Source: H2-BAC3 sp045863035
Lineage (GTDB): Bacteria > Bacteroidota > Ignavibacteria > Ignavibacteriales > Ignavibacteriaceae
Length of the DNA stretch: 64,000 bases
Direction: 5' to 3'
NCBI GenBank assembly: GCA_045863035.1
Contig: BTUV01000006.1
Span: forward strand, 1 to 64,000
Position 1 is the stretch's first letter. Each line of letters begins with the position of its first letter. Shown piece after piece: positions 15,431 through 24,214 of this stretch. The notes beneath the pieces were generated by a model. That model ran no database searches, was not told the DNA's origin, and was given only the letters and a program-made list of their open reading frames with translations. Both the position numbers and the translations under genes were made by a program.

Positions 15431-17122
15431 ATGAAAAAATATAGTTACATCATGTTTCTGTTTTTGCTCATCCTTCTGATACCTTTTGGCAGTCAGTTCC
15501 CCCAAACGTCTTTGATTGATACCGCGTTTAATATCCCAGGGTCAGTTGATACACTGAATACTTCCGCGGTGGATTATAAAAGCGTACCGGGTATCCTGCA
15601 GTTGGAAACAGGGGAAAATGAAAATCTTGCCAGAGGTAAATTTGCATATATTGTTTATCAGGGTTCTCTTCCGGCGGATACCGGGTCAAGAAATGCTCTG
15701 AAACTTCTGGATAATGCCTTCAGTTCACCTTCATATATTCAGTTCCCTCCCCTTAATTTGGGGGGCGAAAATGGCTCTTATGTGATGGTTGATTTGCAGG
15801 CGTTAAGGACGATTAAGAAGGTTTCGCTTTTTACGCTTGGAAACAACCTTAATTTACGAATTAGAGCATTCAGTGTTTTCGCCGGTGAAGACTCAGTAAC
15901 GATGGAGAAAGTCTATACCGAGACTGATAACCTGGTTGCCAGTCCGGTCGCTAATTTTAATCCGATAGTTGCCCGGTTTATTAAACTTGTGGTTGATGTT
16001 ATCCCTCAGAATAATGCAACGGTAATTACTGAATTTCAGGTATTTGGCGAGGGTTTTCTCCCTCAGGGTATATATACCTCTTCGGTTAGAGCGCTTCCGA
16101 AAAGTGTAAATTTCGGTGCAATGGAGTATATTGGAAGCAAACCGACGGGTACAGGCATTTATATCAGTTTCCGGTCCGGCTCTACTGCCACAGTTGATAC
16201 AACCTGGAGTAATTGGTCTGATGAGGCCACCGAAAGTGGCTCCTTGTTTACGGTCTATGAACCCAGAAGCTATATTCAGTATCGTATCAGACTAACAACC
16301 GGAGTATTGGTAAGTCCTCAAATAGACGAGCTGAAGATTAACTATGATACGGTAAACGTTGTATCATCATCAGATGCATCAATTGCTCCACAGTTTTCTC
16401 AGGTACTTCGGGAAGAAACATTTTCTCTTACACTAAATGCGCAGTTTCAGCCGGCTGACCATGGTATTGACACTATTACGGTTTATACGCCATCACCAGC
16501 ACAGCTTGCAGGAGTAACTGTTAACGGACAGCCCGCTGCTATTTCAAGCCGTGTAACTGCTTCCATTATCACCATTAGCTTTAATGCTACTATTAAAGCT
16601 GATGCGCAGATTGTGATTCGTCTTGTTACAACCCCGTTTCAGGCGGTTAACCCCTATCGAATGACTGCCTCCAGCAAAATGGTTACCTATAACCCACAGA
16701 GGATTGATTCGCGTATATCCGAGCAGGTTGAAGCGTGGAGTATTGTTACTGTCGGGGTTCCTGAAAAACTGATTATCAGAACAATTGCAACACCGAACCC
16801 GTTTACACCGAATGGGGACGGCAGAAATGATGAAACCAATTTTCAATTTTTCCTGGGTAATATCGGTGAGCCCGGCGAGTATATCGGCGGTCAGACAAGA
16901 AAGTTAACAATTAAGATATACGATTTAACCGGCAGAATGGTCAGGGATCTTTATGATTCTTATGATAAAGCCGCGGCTTTTATCTCAGATAATTCTATTG
17001 CCTGGGATGGCAAAGATAACAGTGGAAAGACGGTGAGACCGGGCGTATATCTCTATCAGATTTATGTGGAAAGTGACAACGGCGGTGAAGCTGTCACAAA
17101 AACCGTTGTTGTTGCATATTAA
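15431..17122 (+). CDS. Secreted protein with discoidin-like and FlgD-like C-terminal domains
   Basis: The 563-residue protein starts with a signal peptide (KKYSYIMFLFLLILLIPFG). Residues about 80-210 look like a discoidin (F5/8) sugar-binding module (AYIVYQGSLPADTGS, QFPPLNLGG, IVARFIKLVVDV). A beta-rich middle follows. The last about 110 residues hold TPNPFTPNGDGRNDE, LTIKIYDLTGRMVRDL and VRPGVYLYQIYVES. This is the FlgD-Ig/gliding-motility-type C-terminus common on surface proteins of T9SS bacteria. I use the ATG at 15431; a TTG two codons upstream (15425) is possible. The next gene encodes a PorV-like protein, and such pairs are common. It is probably a cell-surface protein; the ligand is unknown. 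Confidence 0.8.
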   Translation: MKKYSYIMFLFLLILLIPFGSQFPQTSLIDTAFNIPGSVDTLNTSAVDYKSVPGILQLETGENENLARGKFAYIVYQGSLPADTGSRNALKLLDNAFSSPSYIQFPPLNLGGENGSYVMVDLQALRTIKKVSLFTLGNNLNLRIRAFSVFAGEDSVTMEKVYTETDNLVASPVANFNPIVARFIKLVVDVIPQNNATVITEFQVFGEGFLPQGIYTSSVRALPKSVNFGAMEYIGSKPTGTGIYISFRSGSTATVDTTWSNWSDEATESGSLFTVYEPRSYIQYRIRLTTGVLVSPQIDELKINYDTVNVVSSSDASIAPQFSQVLREETFSLTLNAQFQPADHGIDTITVYTPSPAQLAGVTVNGQPAAISSRVTASIITISFNATIKADAQIVIRLVTTPFQAVNPYRMTASSKMVTYNPQRIDSRISEQVEAWSIVTVGVPEKLIIRTIATPNPFTPNGDGRNDETNFQFFLGNIGEPGEYIGGQTRKLTIKIYDLTGRMVRDLYDSYDKAAAFISDNSIAWDGKDNSGKTVRPGVYLYQIYVESDNGGEAVTKTVVVAY

Positions 17123-17125
17123 GCG

Positions 17126-17130
17126 TGAGG
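17126..17130 (+). promoter_or_regulatory. Ribosome-binding site that sets a GTG start
   Basis: TGAGG ends 5 bases before the GTG at 17136. It places the start of the PorV-like gene just after the upstream stop rather than at the in-frame ATG at 17064 inside the upstream gene. Confidence 0.65.
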
Positions 17131-17135
17131 TGAAT

Positions 17136-18047
17136 GTGAAATATCTGCTTACTATTTTCTTAGTTCTCACTTCACTCCTCAGAGCCGGGGGGTTTGAAGA
17201 CCTTGGTATCTCTGCCAGAGTGAAGTCGCTTGGCGGTGCGGGTATTGCGCTGCATGGTGCACCCTACCTCCAGTTTTTTAATTCTGCCTCAGTAGCATAC
17301 GCAGAAAATTATTCTGTTTCTGCCAGTTATTCAAATTTGTATCCTGATGTTGAAGGTGATAACCTGAATTATCTCTCGCTTGCCGGACTGATTCCGCTTC
17401 CGTATATCGGAAAGTTTGGGGCCGGTATAAACATGCTGAATACCGATTTGTGGAAAGAATATGTCATTCAGGCAGGGTACGGTATCGAAATACTGCCGAG
17501 ATTAACAGTCGGCGGTGCGGTTAAATTTCTCGGATGGTCAGCCAACGCTGCTCCGGGCGAAGATGCACTTTCCTATGTCGGTCTGACATTTGATGCCGGC
17601 GCGATATATACGTTTGATGAACCCACCGGTCAGGATGCCCTCTCGTTAGGGCTTTCAATCAAAAACCTGACTAATCCGAGTATTGCGCAAAACGGCAGCA
17701 GTGATGCATCACTTCCGATTTCAATAGGTGTCGGGTCTGTTTATCATTCAAAGAAATATGAATATCTTATCCTTACGGACGTAGTTATGGAGGATGATGT
17801 AATCGGGATACGATTCGGTGCTGAATTCCTCAGCGCGAGATATTCTGTTTTCGGGTACAACAATGATTTTTTTATCCGCGGCGGTTATAATAATTTGTTA
17901 AGCGCGGATTTTGCGCGGGAGAGCGGACTTTCAGGGGGCTTTGGTCTCAATGTTGAGACTGTTAAAATTGATTACGCATATATCTATCCATTAGAACTAA
18001 AGTTTGTGGGCGGCAGTCATAAAATGACTGTCACCTATAATTTTTAA
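17136..18047 (+). CDS. PorV/PorQ-like outer-membrane protein (FadL-type barrel)
   Basis: From the GTG at 17136 the product has 303 residues with a signal peptide (MKYLLTIFLVLTSLLRAG). The mature start, GGFEDLGISARVKSLGGAGIALH, and FFNSASVAYAENYSVSASYSNL match the PorV/PorQ/UPF0164 group of FadL-like barrels. The protein ends KMTVTYNF, with a terminal Phe as in outer-membrane barrels. In T9SS bacteria PorV is the shuttle that brings cargo from the translocon to the attachment complex. Ignavibacteria-like genomes carry many PorV paralogues, so this one may serve the neighbouring secreted protein. The gene begins 13 bases after the upstream stop. Confidence 0.82.
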   Translation: MKYLLTIFLVLTSLLRAGGFEDLGISARVKSLGGAGIALHGAPYLQFFNSASVAYAENYSVSASYSNLYPDVEGDNLNYLSLAGLIPLPYIGKFGAGINMLNTDLWKEYVIQAGYGIEILPRLTVGGAVKFLGWSANAAPGEDALSYVGLTFDAGAIYTFDEPTGQDALSLGLSIKNLTNPSIAQNGSSDASLPISIGVGSVYHSKKYEYLILTDVVMEDDVIGIRFGAEFLSARYSVFGYNNDFFIRGGYNNLLSADFARESGLSGGFGLNVETVKIDYAYIYPLELKFVGGSHKMTVTYNF

Positions 18048-18057
18048 GCTGGTTTCC

Positions 18058-18062
18058 GGAGG
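18058..18062 (+). promoter_or_regulatory. Strong ribosome-binding site before a TTG start
   Basis: GGAGG stands 5 bases before the TTG at 18068. This is one of the few consensus Shine-Dalgarno sequences in the window, and it supports the rare start codon. Confidence 0.7.
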
Positions 18063-18067
18063 CGAAT

Positions 18068-21061
18068 TTGAAATTCAGATACCTTGTTCTCTGTTTCATT
18101 CTGATTGTCAGTGCTGATATCTATTCCCAGTTTATTTCCAATAAAGGAAAGAGGGAAGAGAACTACATTAATTATTCAGGAAGAAATTACGAAAACTACA
18201 GTGCCACATTCATCCGCAAAAAGTTTTTCGATTCATTCGGAAATTTTCTTGTGGAGGGAACCACGATTTATGAGCTAAATGAAGTGCAAAAGCAGGTTTC
18301 CGCTTCTGATATAGCCGGCGGTAACAGTGACATTATTAAATCACGATTCTATCAGAACTACTTTAACAACTTAGTTATCGGGGTTGATCAGTATGGCGGC
18401 TTTCAGACGCGTCTGATGGTGGGTGACGCAATCAGGACTAAGTTCACCTCATTAACATTCGACAAAGCCCGTTTTAACGGTATCAGGTGGGATGCCGGGA
18501 CATCAAAATATCGCGGAACCGTAATCGCATCCAGAGTATCTGACCCTATTCGTTTTCGTTTCGATTCAAACATATATATAGAAGGGGTGCGCAGAATTCG
18601 TGACTGGACGCAGTATCTTTTTGGCGGTCACTTTGAAACCGATATCGGTGATGTGCTTACCATTGGTATGACGTATGTAAATCAGCACCAGCGCAGAAGC
18701 TCTATTGACAGCAAAGAAGCTTCACTCGAGGGAGTAGTTACCAGTGCAATACCCCGTATGATTTTTCTGAGAATCAGAGATGACTCACCCGGTGATAATT
18801 CCGGTCCGATTGTATATGGTCATCCGCGCATTATTATTAACGGTCAGCCGCAGGCGCTTGTTAATATCCATAAGCAGAAACCAACTACTGCGGGTACTCA
18901 GCTTGGACAACCTATTCAGTATTATGTATTCCGTGATGTTGAAAGAAACCGCGGTTTTCAGATAGATCAGCGCTTTTTTGGTGGTGCTGATACTACCAGC
19001 TTTACCTTTTTCACCCATTATGCAAGCAGCAGTAAATATTCAACCCCTGTGCCCAATTACCCTTACCAGGTTGAGAGCAGAGTTGATGAGAGTATTACTT
19101 ATGCTTTTCTTATGCCCCCCGGCGTTGAGGCCTGTCAGGTTCAGATTCCTGTTTCCAATGATTATCTTGTTGAAACCGCTCAGGATTATGTTAATACGCT
19201 TGATAGTTATACCGGTGATGCTCGTTTCCAGCCGCATCATCAGGACTCTATCTTCGCGACACCTACTCCGTTTTTTGTAAGAGAGCGTGCTGACGGTAAC
19301 GTTAAGGATGCTTCAAACAGAAAAATTCTTACTGTTAATTACGGACTTGCATCTGGTATGTCTGTTTATGGCGTTAATTTTAACTTCAAGTGGGAAGGTT
19401 TTGAAGTTGAAGGTGAATTTAATCAGAGCACAGAATTCTTAAAATACCCGATTCTTTCCGGCGGGAGATTCGAAAATAAAGGTAATGCGTGGTTCCTTCG
19501 CGGTAAAAAGAAGGTTGGGCGCATGACCATGGGGCTTGAACGTTACAGGATTGAGCCAAAGTATATAACAAGTCTTCATACGTATGTGCTTGAGAACAGT
19601 TATTTCCAGTATAACTCAACAAGCGCAGTGCCCACGTCGCCAATTCCAAGTTTATATACCGCGCCTGATTTCTTAGGTTACGACGAAAGTTTTACTTATC
19701 AGCGCCGTGTGATTTTCCCTGGCGGTGCTTTTTATCCGCTTGTTGATGATAACGATGACGATGATCGTTGGGAAGACGGATTTTATTTTTACAATGCTAA
19801 TTCGACTGACATAAACCGCAGAAACAGCGACGTGCTTAACGCCGGAGCCAATGATTTCTTTAAACTTGGCTATCGTCAGAGTACAAACGAATTAAGAAGT
19901 CTTGATGCAATTATTCGTCAACCCGATGCCGGTATCTTTCCGGGTAAAGATAAAGACAATGATGGTATCCCGGATGATGATCGTAATGCGGACGGTGTAC
20001 CTGATTTCGCTCAGGACTTTCTGACCTATTATGCTGATCCGCCGTCACTTGATTATGGTGATGACTGGAATAACAACGGTGTTATTGATGATCAGGAGAA
20101 TGATATATTGCCGGACTATCCTTATGAACCGGATATTGACGGATACCATGTATTCAGTTCTTTGGAAGTTTCGAAGGGAATAAGTGTCGGAGTCGGTAAG
20201 ATAAATGAGACCGCAATTGCGCGTGGCGGAAAGAATGACATTAATTACATGAAAGCATTCTTTACTACCGGAACGCCTCGTTTTGGTACTCTTACCATGT
20301 ATTATGTATTAAAGCAGGTTCAGGATGATATTACAAATAATGGTTATCAGTTTAAAGGTGTAATCACAACTTCTGATCCTATACCGTCATTTGTACAGGA
20401 CAACCTTAATTACCGGAATTCATTGGTGAATTCTTTATATCTCGGAACCAAATACACAGCGATTCCGAATATGAACATCGAAAACAATGTCCGTTATGAG
20501 TTTAACAATCAGTTCAAAATTGGTTCGAGGGATATTGCATTCCTCCCCGAGGCCAGATTGATTGGTGATCAGATGCCGGGCAGCATAACCTTTTTTGGTA
20601 TGGTTAACAAGGTTGATTATACTTTTTATCTGCTGGATGGTACAATTAAACTCAGTCCGCAATTTAAAATACGTACTGAAAAAACGATCCGGCTTTCAGA
20701 AGATGTGAACGGTAAAACTATTCTGAAAATTGACGGGCATTCGCAGGAAATCATTCCAATTTTCCGTGCTGATTATCGTCTTACCAATAATACTGATCTT
20801 CGTTTCGGTTTGCAGGGATTTTCGTTATTCGGTATGTCTGATATATTTAAATATAAAATCAGAAACTTCAAAGACAACTTTGAAAGTCAGAACAAAAGCA
20901 CTGCTGCTTTCTCAATTAGCAATAAGACTCAGTTCCAGGGCTACAATGTTGTTCTTGATTTTGGTTATAAATATACCAGCATAGATTTTCTCCGCCCTGA
21001 AGACCGTAGCAAAGGCGCTCAGGAGTCACTCCTGTTCTTTACCATTTTTGCAGGACTGTAA
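18068..21061 (+). CDS. Large envelope protein of unknown function, probable outer-membrane beta-barrel
   Basis: This is a 997-residue exported protein with signal peptide FRYLVLCFILIVSADIYSQ. It is rich in aromatic and Asn residues with alternating beta-strand patterns, and the C-terminal third (from about residue 700) reads like a barrel with repeated R-x-x-Y-R-[FL]-x-N-x-[TD] strands. In the middle are acid-rich loops resembling calcium-binding thrombospondin-3 repeats: VDDNDDDDRWEDG, KDKDNDGIPDDDRNADG and DDWNNNGVIDDQEND. No named family is recognised. The TTG start at 18068 has a strong ribosome-binding site. It lies between a PorV-like gene and the TPR gene (6-base gap) in the long operon, so it is a candidate outer-membrane partner of the ExbB/ExbD genes downstream. 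Confidence 0.8.
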   Translation: MKFRYLVLCFILIVSADIYSQFISNKGKREENYINYSGRNYENYSATFIRKKFFDSFGNFLVEGTTIYELNEVQKQVSASDIAGGNSDIIKSRFYQNYFNNLVIGVDQYGGFQTRLMVGDAIRTKFTSLTFDKARFNGIRWDAGTSKYRGTVIASRVSDPIRFRFDSNIYIEGVRRIRDWTQYLFGGHFETDIGDVLTIGMTYVNQHQRRSSIDSKEASLEGVVTSAIPRMIFLRIRDDSPGDNSGPIVYGHPRIIINGQPQALVNIHKQKPTTAGTQLGQPIQYYVFRDVERNRGFQIDQRFFGGADTTSFTFFTHYASSSKYSTPVPNYPYQVESRVDESITYAFLMPPGVEACQVQIPVSNDYLVETAQDYVNTLDSYTGDARFQPHHQDSIFATPTPFFVRERADGNVKDASNRKILTVNYGLASGMSVYGVNFNFKWEGFEVEGEFNQSTEFLKYPILSGGRFENKGNAWFLRGKKKVGRMTMGLERYRIEPKYITSLHTYVLENSYFQYNSTSAVPTSPIPSLYTAPDFLGYDESFTYQRRVIFPGGAFYPLVDDNDDDDRWEDGFYFYNANSTDINRRNSDVLNAGANDFFKLGYRQSTNELRSLDAIIRQPDAGIFPGKDKDNDGIPDDDRNADGVPDFAQDFLTYYADPPSLDYGDDWNNNGVIDDQENDILPDYPYEPDIDGYHVFSSLEVSKGISVGVGKINETAIARGGKNDINYMKAFFTTGTPRFGTLTMYYVLKQVQDDITNNGYQFKGVITTSDPIPSFVQDNLNYRNSLVNSLYLGTKYTAIPNMNIENNVRYEFNNQFKIGSRDIAFLPEARLIGDQMPGSITFFGMVNKVDYTFYLLDGTIKLSPQFKIRTEKTIRLSEDVNGKTILKIDGHSQEIIPIFRADYRLTNNTDLRFGLQGFSLFGMSDIFKYKIRNFKDNFESQNKSTAAFSISNKTQFQGYNVVLDFGYKYTSIDFLRPEDRSKGAQESLLFFTIFAGL

Positions 21062-21067
21062 GAGCAG

Positions 21068-24000
21068 ATGTTCTGGCAGGCAATTCTCGTGCTTACTGCT
21101 GCAATTGCAGCATACTTCATCCCGACTCCTCAGGAGATGCGGGATGATTTTAACGGGGCACAGAATCTTTTTGCCGCATCCAACTTCAAGCCGGCGATTA
21201 CTCTTTACGATAAGATAATTGAAACTGATTCTCCTTTGCTGAAAAAAGATAGTATCAGAGTTACTATCCTTAACGGAGAACTGACGATTAGCGTGCTTGG
21301 TGCCGCATATTATCAGAAAGCGAATGCTTACAAAAATCTGAAACAGTTTGACTCTGCAATAGCAGTTTTTAGAATTGTGGAGCAGAAAAATTTTGGTCCA
21401 GAGCTGAGGGGGTTGGCACAGTTTCAGATTTATGATATCTATTATATGCAGCAGGCGTTTAAGGATGTAGTACGCGAGGCAAGGACTCTTGTTGAAAAGT
21501 ATCCTGATCACAGAAAGGCCGAAAGTGCGTTATATGATATCGGCTGGGCATATAAAGAAATCGGAGAGTTGCCTAAAAGTTCAGAAGCTTTTTATGAGCT
21601 CATTACTTTCTATCCGTCAACTACCTATTTAGCCAAGGCGATGTATCAGCTTGGTCAGAACTACTTTGAAGAAGGTAACTATGACCGGGCTATTAACTAT
21701 TGGTCAGTTCTTGGCGAAAAGTTTAAACCTTCTGCTTTTAAGGAAACCGAATGGGAAAAAATTCAGCTTAAAGCAGTTAAAGACCGGCAGTTGTTTGATG
21801 CTATCTCAAGCCGTGAGACTGAGTCCTCTGATCTTGAACTGGTTGCAAAATCTCAGGTTAAGATTGGTGATGCCTACCGGGCAAAAAATAATTATGATTC
21901 AGCTATGGTTAACTGGCGCAGAACTATTTCTCAATATGCTCTGCTCCCGGCGCTTGTTGAAGCAACTTATATAAAGATGGGGGACTATACAAAGTCTGAA
22001 AAAGGCATCAATGATGCTATTTTAGTTTATAAGAATGCAATCGATGCAAACTTTGCCAATAAAGAGCTTCAGGCAAAAATGCAGTTTAAGATAGCTGAAA
22101 CCTATCAGAAAGATTCAATTTTTGTAAAGGCGGCCGATGAGTACCGTTTTTACGCATCAGCTTATGCTGAGGTAGCAGAAGTTATCAGTTTCCCGGTTGA
22201 AGATGCTCTTTATACGGAAGTGCTTTGTTACTTTTCAATTCCTGATTATCGTAATACTATTGCAAGAGCTGACTCATTTGTTAATAACTTCCCGGGTAAT
22301 GAGTTTAATTATGATTTAATTTTTCTCACAGGAATATCCTATTTTAACCTGAGGGAGCTGCAAAATGCTGATGAACGTTTTAATCAGGTTATTGAGTTAG
22401 GTGATGAAAAAACCCAGTATTTATCCGCGAGTTTATATAAAGTAAGAATTCGACTTGAAGAAAAGAAGCCGCAGGATGCCATTACTATACTCACCGAACT
22501 GAGCAATAAATTTGCCGGCGGGGAGAGGGAAGACGAAATCAGTTTCTATTTCATTCAGGCCAATTTTGAACTGAAGAACTATGCTGCTATACCTCCATAT
22601 TTTAGCAAGATTCCGCCTTCATCAATGTTTTTTGTTCCGGCTATCATAAGAGTTTCAAAGTCGTATGTTCTTGATAAAAAACTTGATGAAGCTGAAAAAT
22701 TCGCGCTCGATCTTATCGCTATGGCAGATACCATAAAAGATGCAACGTACTACTACCCTGAAGTGCGGTTTTCACTTGCTGACGTATATATAGCAAAAAC
22801 GAAGTATGAAGATGCCATCGCTCAGTTGAATTTTGTTATTGATGACGCTAAATCAAACAACCTCCTCCGCCTGCAGAGCAGATACCTGAGGGGTACGCTC
22901 TTTGGTCAGTTAAGCAAACATAAAGAGTCTATAGCCGATTTGGAATACGTTTTGGCTGATTCTTTATTTGCCGAAAGAATGCCGCAACTTGTGCCTAATG
23001 CGAGGGGACGTCTTGCTACTGCCTATACCAAGACCGGTCAGGTTCAAAAAGGCGTTGACCTTATGCTTAGTTTTGTAGCAAGCTCAAAGGACACTCTCGA
23101 AAAAGTGCGTTATATGGTTGCATTGGTTGAAGTATTTTATGAAATGAAGGACATGAAAAATGTCATAAAATACGGTAATCAGACGCTCGGCTATAATTTT
23201 GATGATGAGTATCTCTATTCACGGGCATCATTCCTGCTTGGAATGGCTCACAATGTAAGCGGCAATATAGATGAGGCGCTGAAAATTCTTGCCCGTTCAG
23301 CCCAAAAGTATCCGGCTATCAATGAAGAAATACTGTTCAACTTCTCCGTTAATCTGTATGACATTGGTTACTACGATAATGCGGCGAAAGCATTTGTTCA
23401 GTTTATAGAAAGATATCCTGAATCAAAGAGTGTGCGCAATTCAATGTTTTTCATAGGATATGCACATTATAATATCGGTAAATGGGATGACGCGATAAAG
23501 GAATTCAGAGCATTCCTGGCTAAATATCCATCTGATGAGTTTTCTGCTGAAGCTCAGTATAATGTAGCAGAGGCATATTATAATCAGGGCAAATTTGCTG
23601 AGTCTATTGCTGAATATGAAAAAACTCAGACGAATTTCCCGAAGAGTGATTTTGGTCCGTCTTCTTTATATAACATGGCTTGGTCATATTATCAGCTCAA
23701 AGATATTGATAAAATGATAGCCCCCTTGCAAAAGCTCATTGCTGCTTATCCCGGTGATAAATTAGTGCCGGAAGCCCAGTTTACTATCGGAGACTATTTC
23801 TATAACAAGAAAGAATATACCAGAGCGCTTCTGGAATACAGAAATTTTGTTGACCGTTTCCCTGATCACTACAAAGCGACTGAAGCAAGGAGTTTCATTA
23901 AGGAACTTTCACAAATTGATGCTTTCAAAGAATACCAGAAAGCAATAGTTATTTTTGACAAGAAGGATTATAAGAACGCAATTATTGAATTAGAAAAGAT

Positions 24001-24214
24001 TGTCGCTAAATATCCTGAGAGTGAAGTTGCTATGGCTTGTGAGGCAAATATTGCTTCTTCATACGAGCAGTTAAAAGATTTTAAGAAAGCTCTCGAACTT
24101 TTCCAGCAGATTGTTGAAAAATATAAAGATAACCCTAACGCCGCAGGAATTGTATATTTCGCGGAGCAGCATATTGAATGGATAAAGGAAGGCAATGAAA
24201 CTGCAGGACTTTAA
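21068..24214 (+). CDS. Large tetratricopeptide-repeat envelope protein
   Basis: The product has 1048 residues with an N-terminal hydrophobic segment (FWQAILVLTAAIAAYFIP) that is a signal peptide or anchor. Nearly the whole rest is TPR-like helical hairpins. The late ones are clear: EILFNFSVNLYDIGYYDNAA, SMFFIGYAHYNIGKWDDAIK and AQYNVAEAYYNQGKFAESI. They follow the BamD/YbgF (CpoB) style of TPR that occurs near Tol and Ton systems. It probably acts as a periplasmic scaffold. Its last 20 bases overlap the start of the TonB-like DUF4159 gene, which fits joint production and a shared complex. The partner is not known. Confidence 0.85.
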   Translation: MFWQAILVLTAAIAAYFIPTPQEMRDDFNGAQNLFAASNFKPAITLYDKIIETDSPLLKKDSIRVTILNGELTISVLGAAYYQKANAYKNLKQFDSAIAVFRIVEQKNFGPELRGLAQFQIYDIYYMQQAFKDVVREARTLVEKYPDHRKAESALYDIGWAYKEIGELPKSSEAFYELITFYPSTTYLAKAMYQLGQNYFEEGNYDRAINYWSVLGEKFKPSAFKETEWEKIQLKAVKDRQLFDAISSRETESSDLELVAKSQVKIGDAYRAKNNYDSAMVNWRRTISQYALLPALVEATYIKMGDYTKSEKGINDAILVYKNAIDANFANKELQAKMQFKIAETYQKDSIFVKAADEYRFYASAYAEVAEVISFPVEDALYTEVLCYFSIPDYRNTIARADSFVNNFPGNEFNYDLIFLTGISYFNLRELQNADERFNQVIELGDEKTQYLSASLYKVRIRLEEKKPQDAITILTELSNKFAGGEREDEISFYFIQANFELKNYAAIPPYFSKIPPSSMFFVPAIIRVSKSYVLDKKLDEAEKFALDLIAMADTIKDATYYYPEVRFSLADVYIAKTKYEDAIAQLNFVIDDAKSNNLLRLQSRYLRGTLFGQLSKHKESIADLEYVLADSLFAERMPQLVPNARGRLATAYTKTGQVQKGVDLMLSFVASSKDTLEKVRYMVALVEVFYEMKDMKNVIKYGNQTLGYNFDDEYLYSRASFLLGMAHNVSGNIDEALKILARSAQKYPAINEEILFNFSVNLYDIGYYDNAAKAFVQFIERYPESKSVRNSMFFIGYAHYNIGKWDDAIKEFRAFLAKYPSDEFSAEAQYNVAEAYYNQGKFAESIAEYEKTQTNFPKSDFGPSSLYNMAWSYYQLKDIDKMIAPLQKLIAAYPGDKLVPEAQFTIGDYFYNKKEYTRALLEYRNFVDRFPDHYKATEARSFIKELSQIDAFKEYQKAIVIFDKKDYKNAIIELEKIVAKYPESEVAMACEANIASSYEQLKDFKKALELFQQIVEKYKDNPNAAGIVYFAEQHIEWIKEGNETAGL

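Noticed and set aside
17064..17135. Longer start for the PorV-like gene at ATG 17064
   Set aside because: It lies inside the conserved end of the FlgD-like gene. The GTG at 17136 has a ribosome-binding site and is followed directly by a normal signal peptide.
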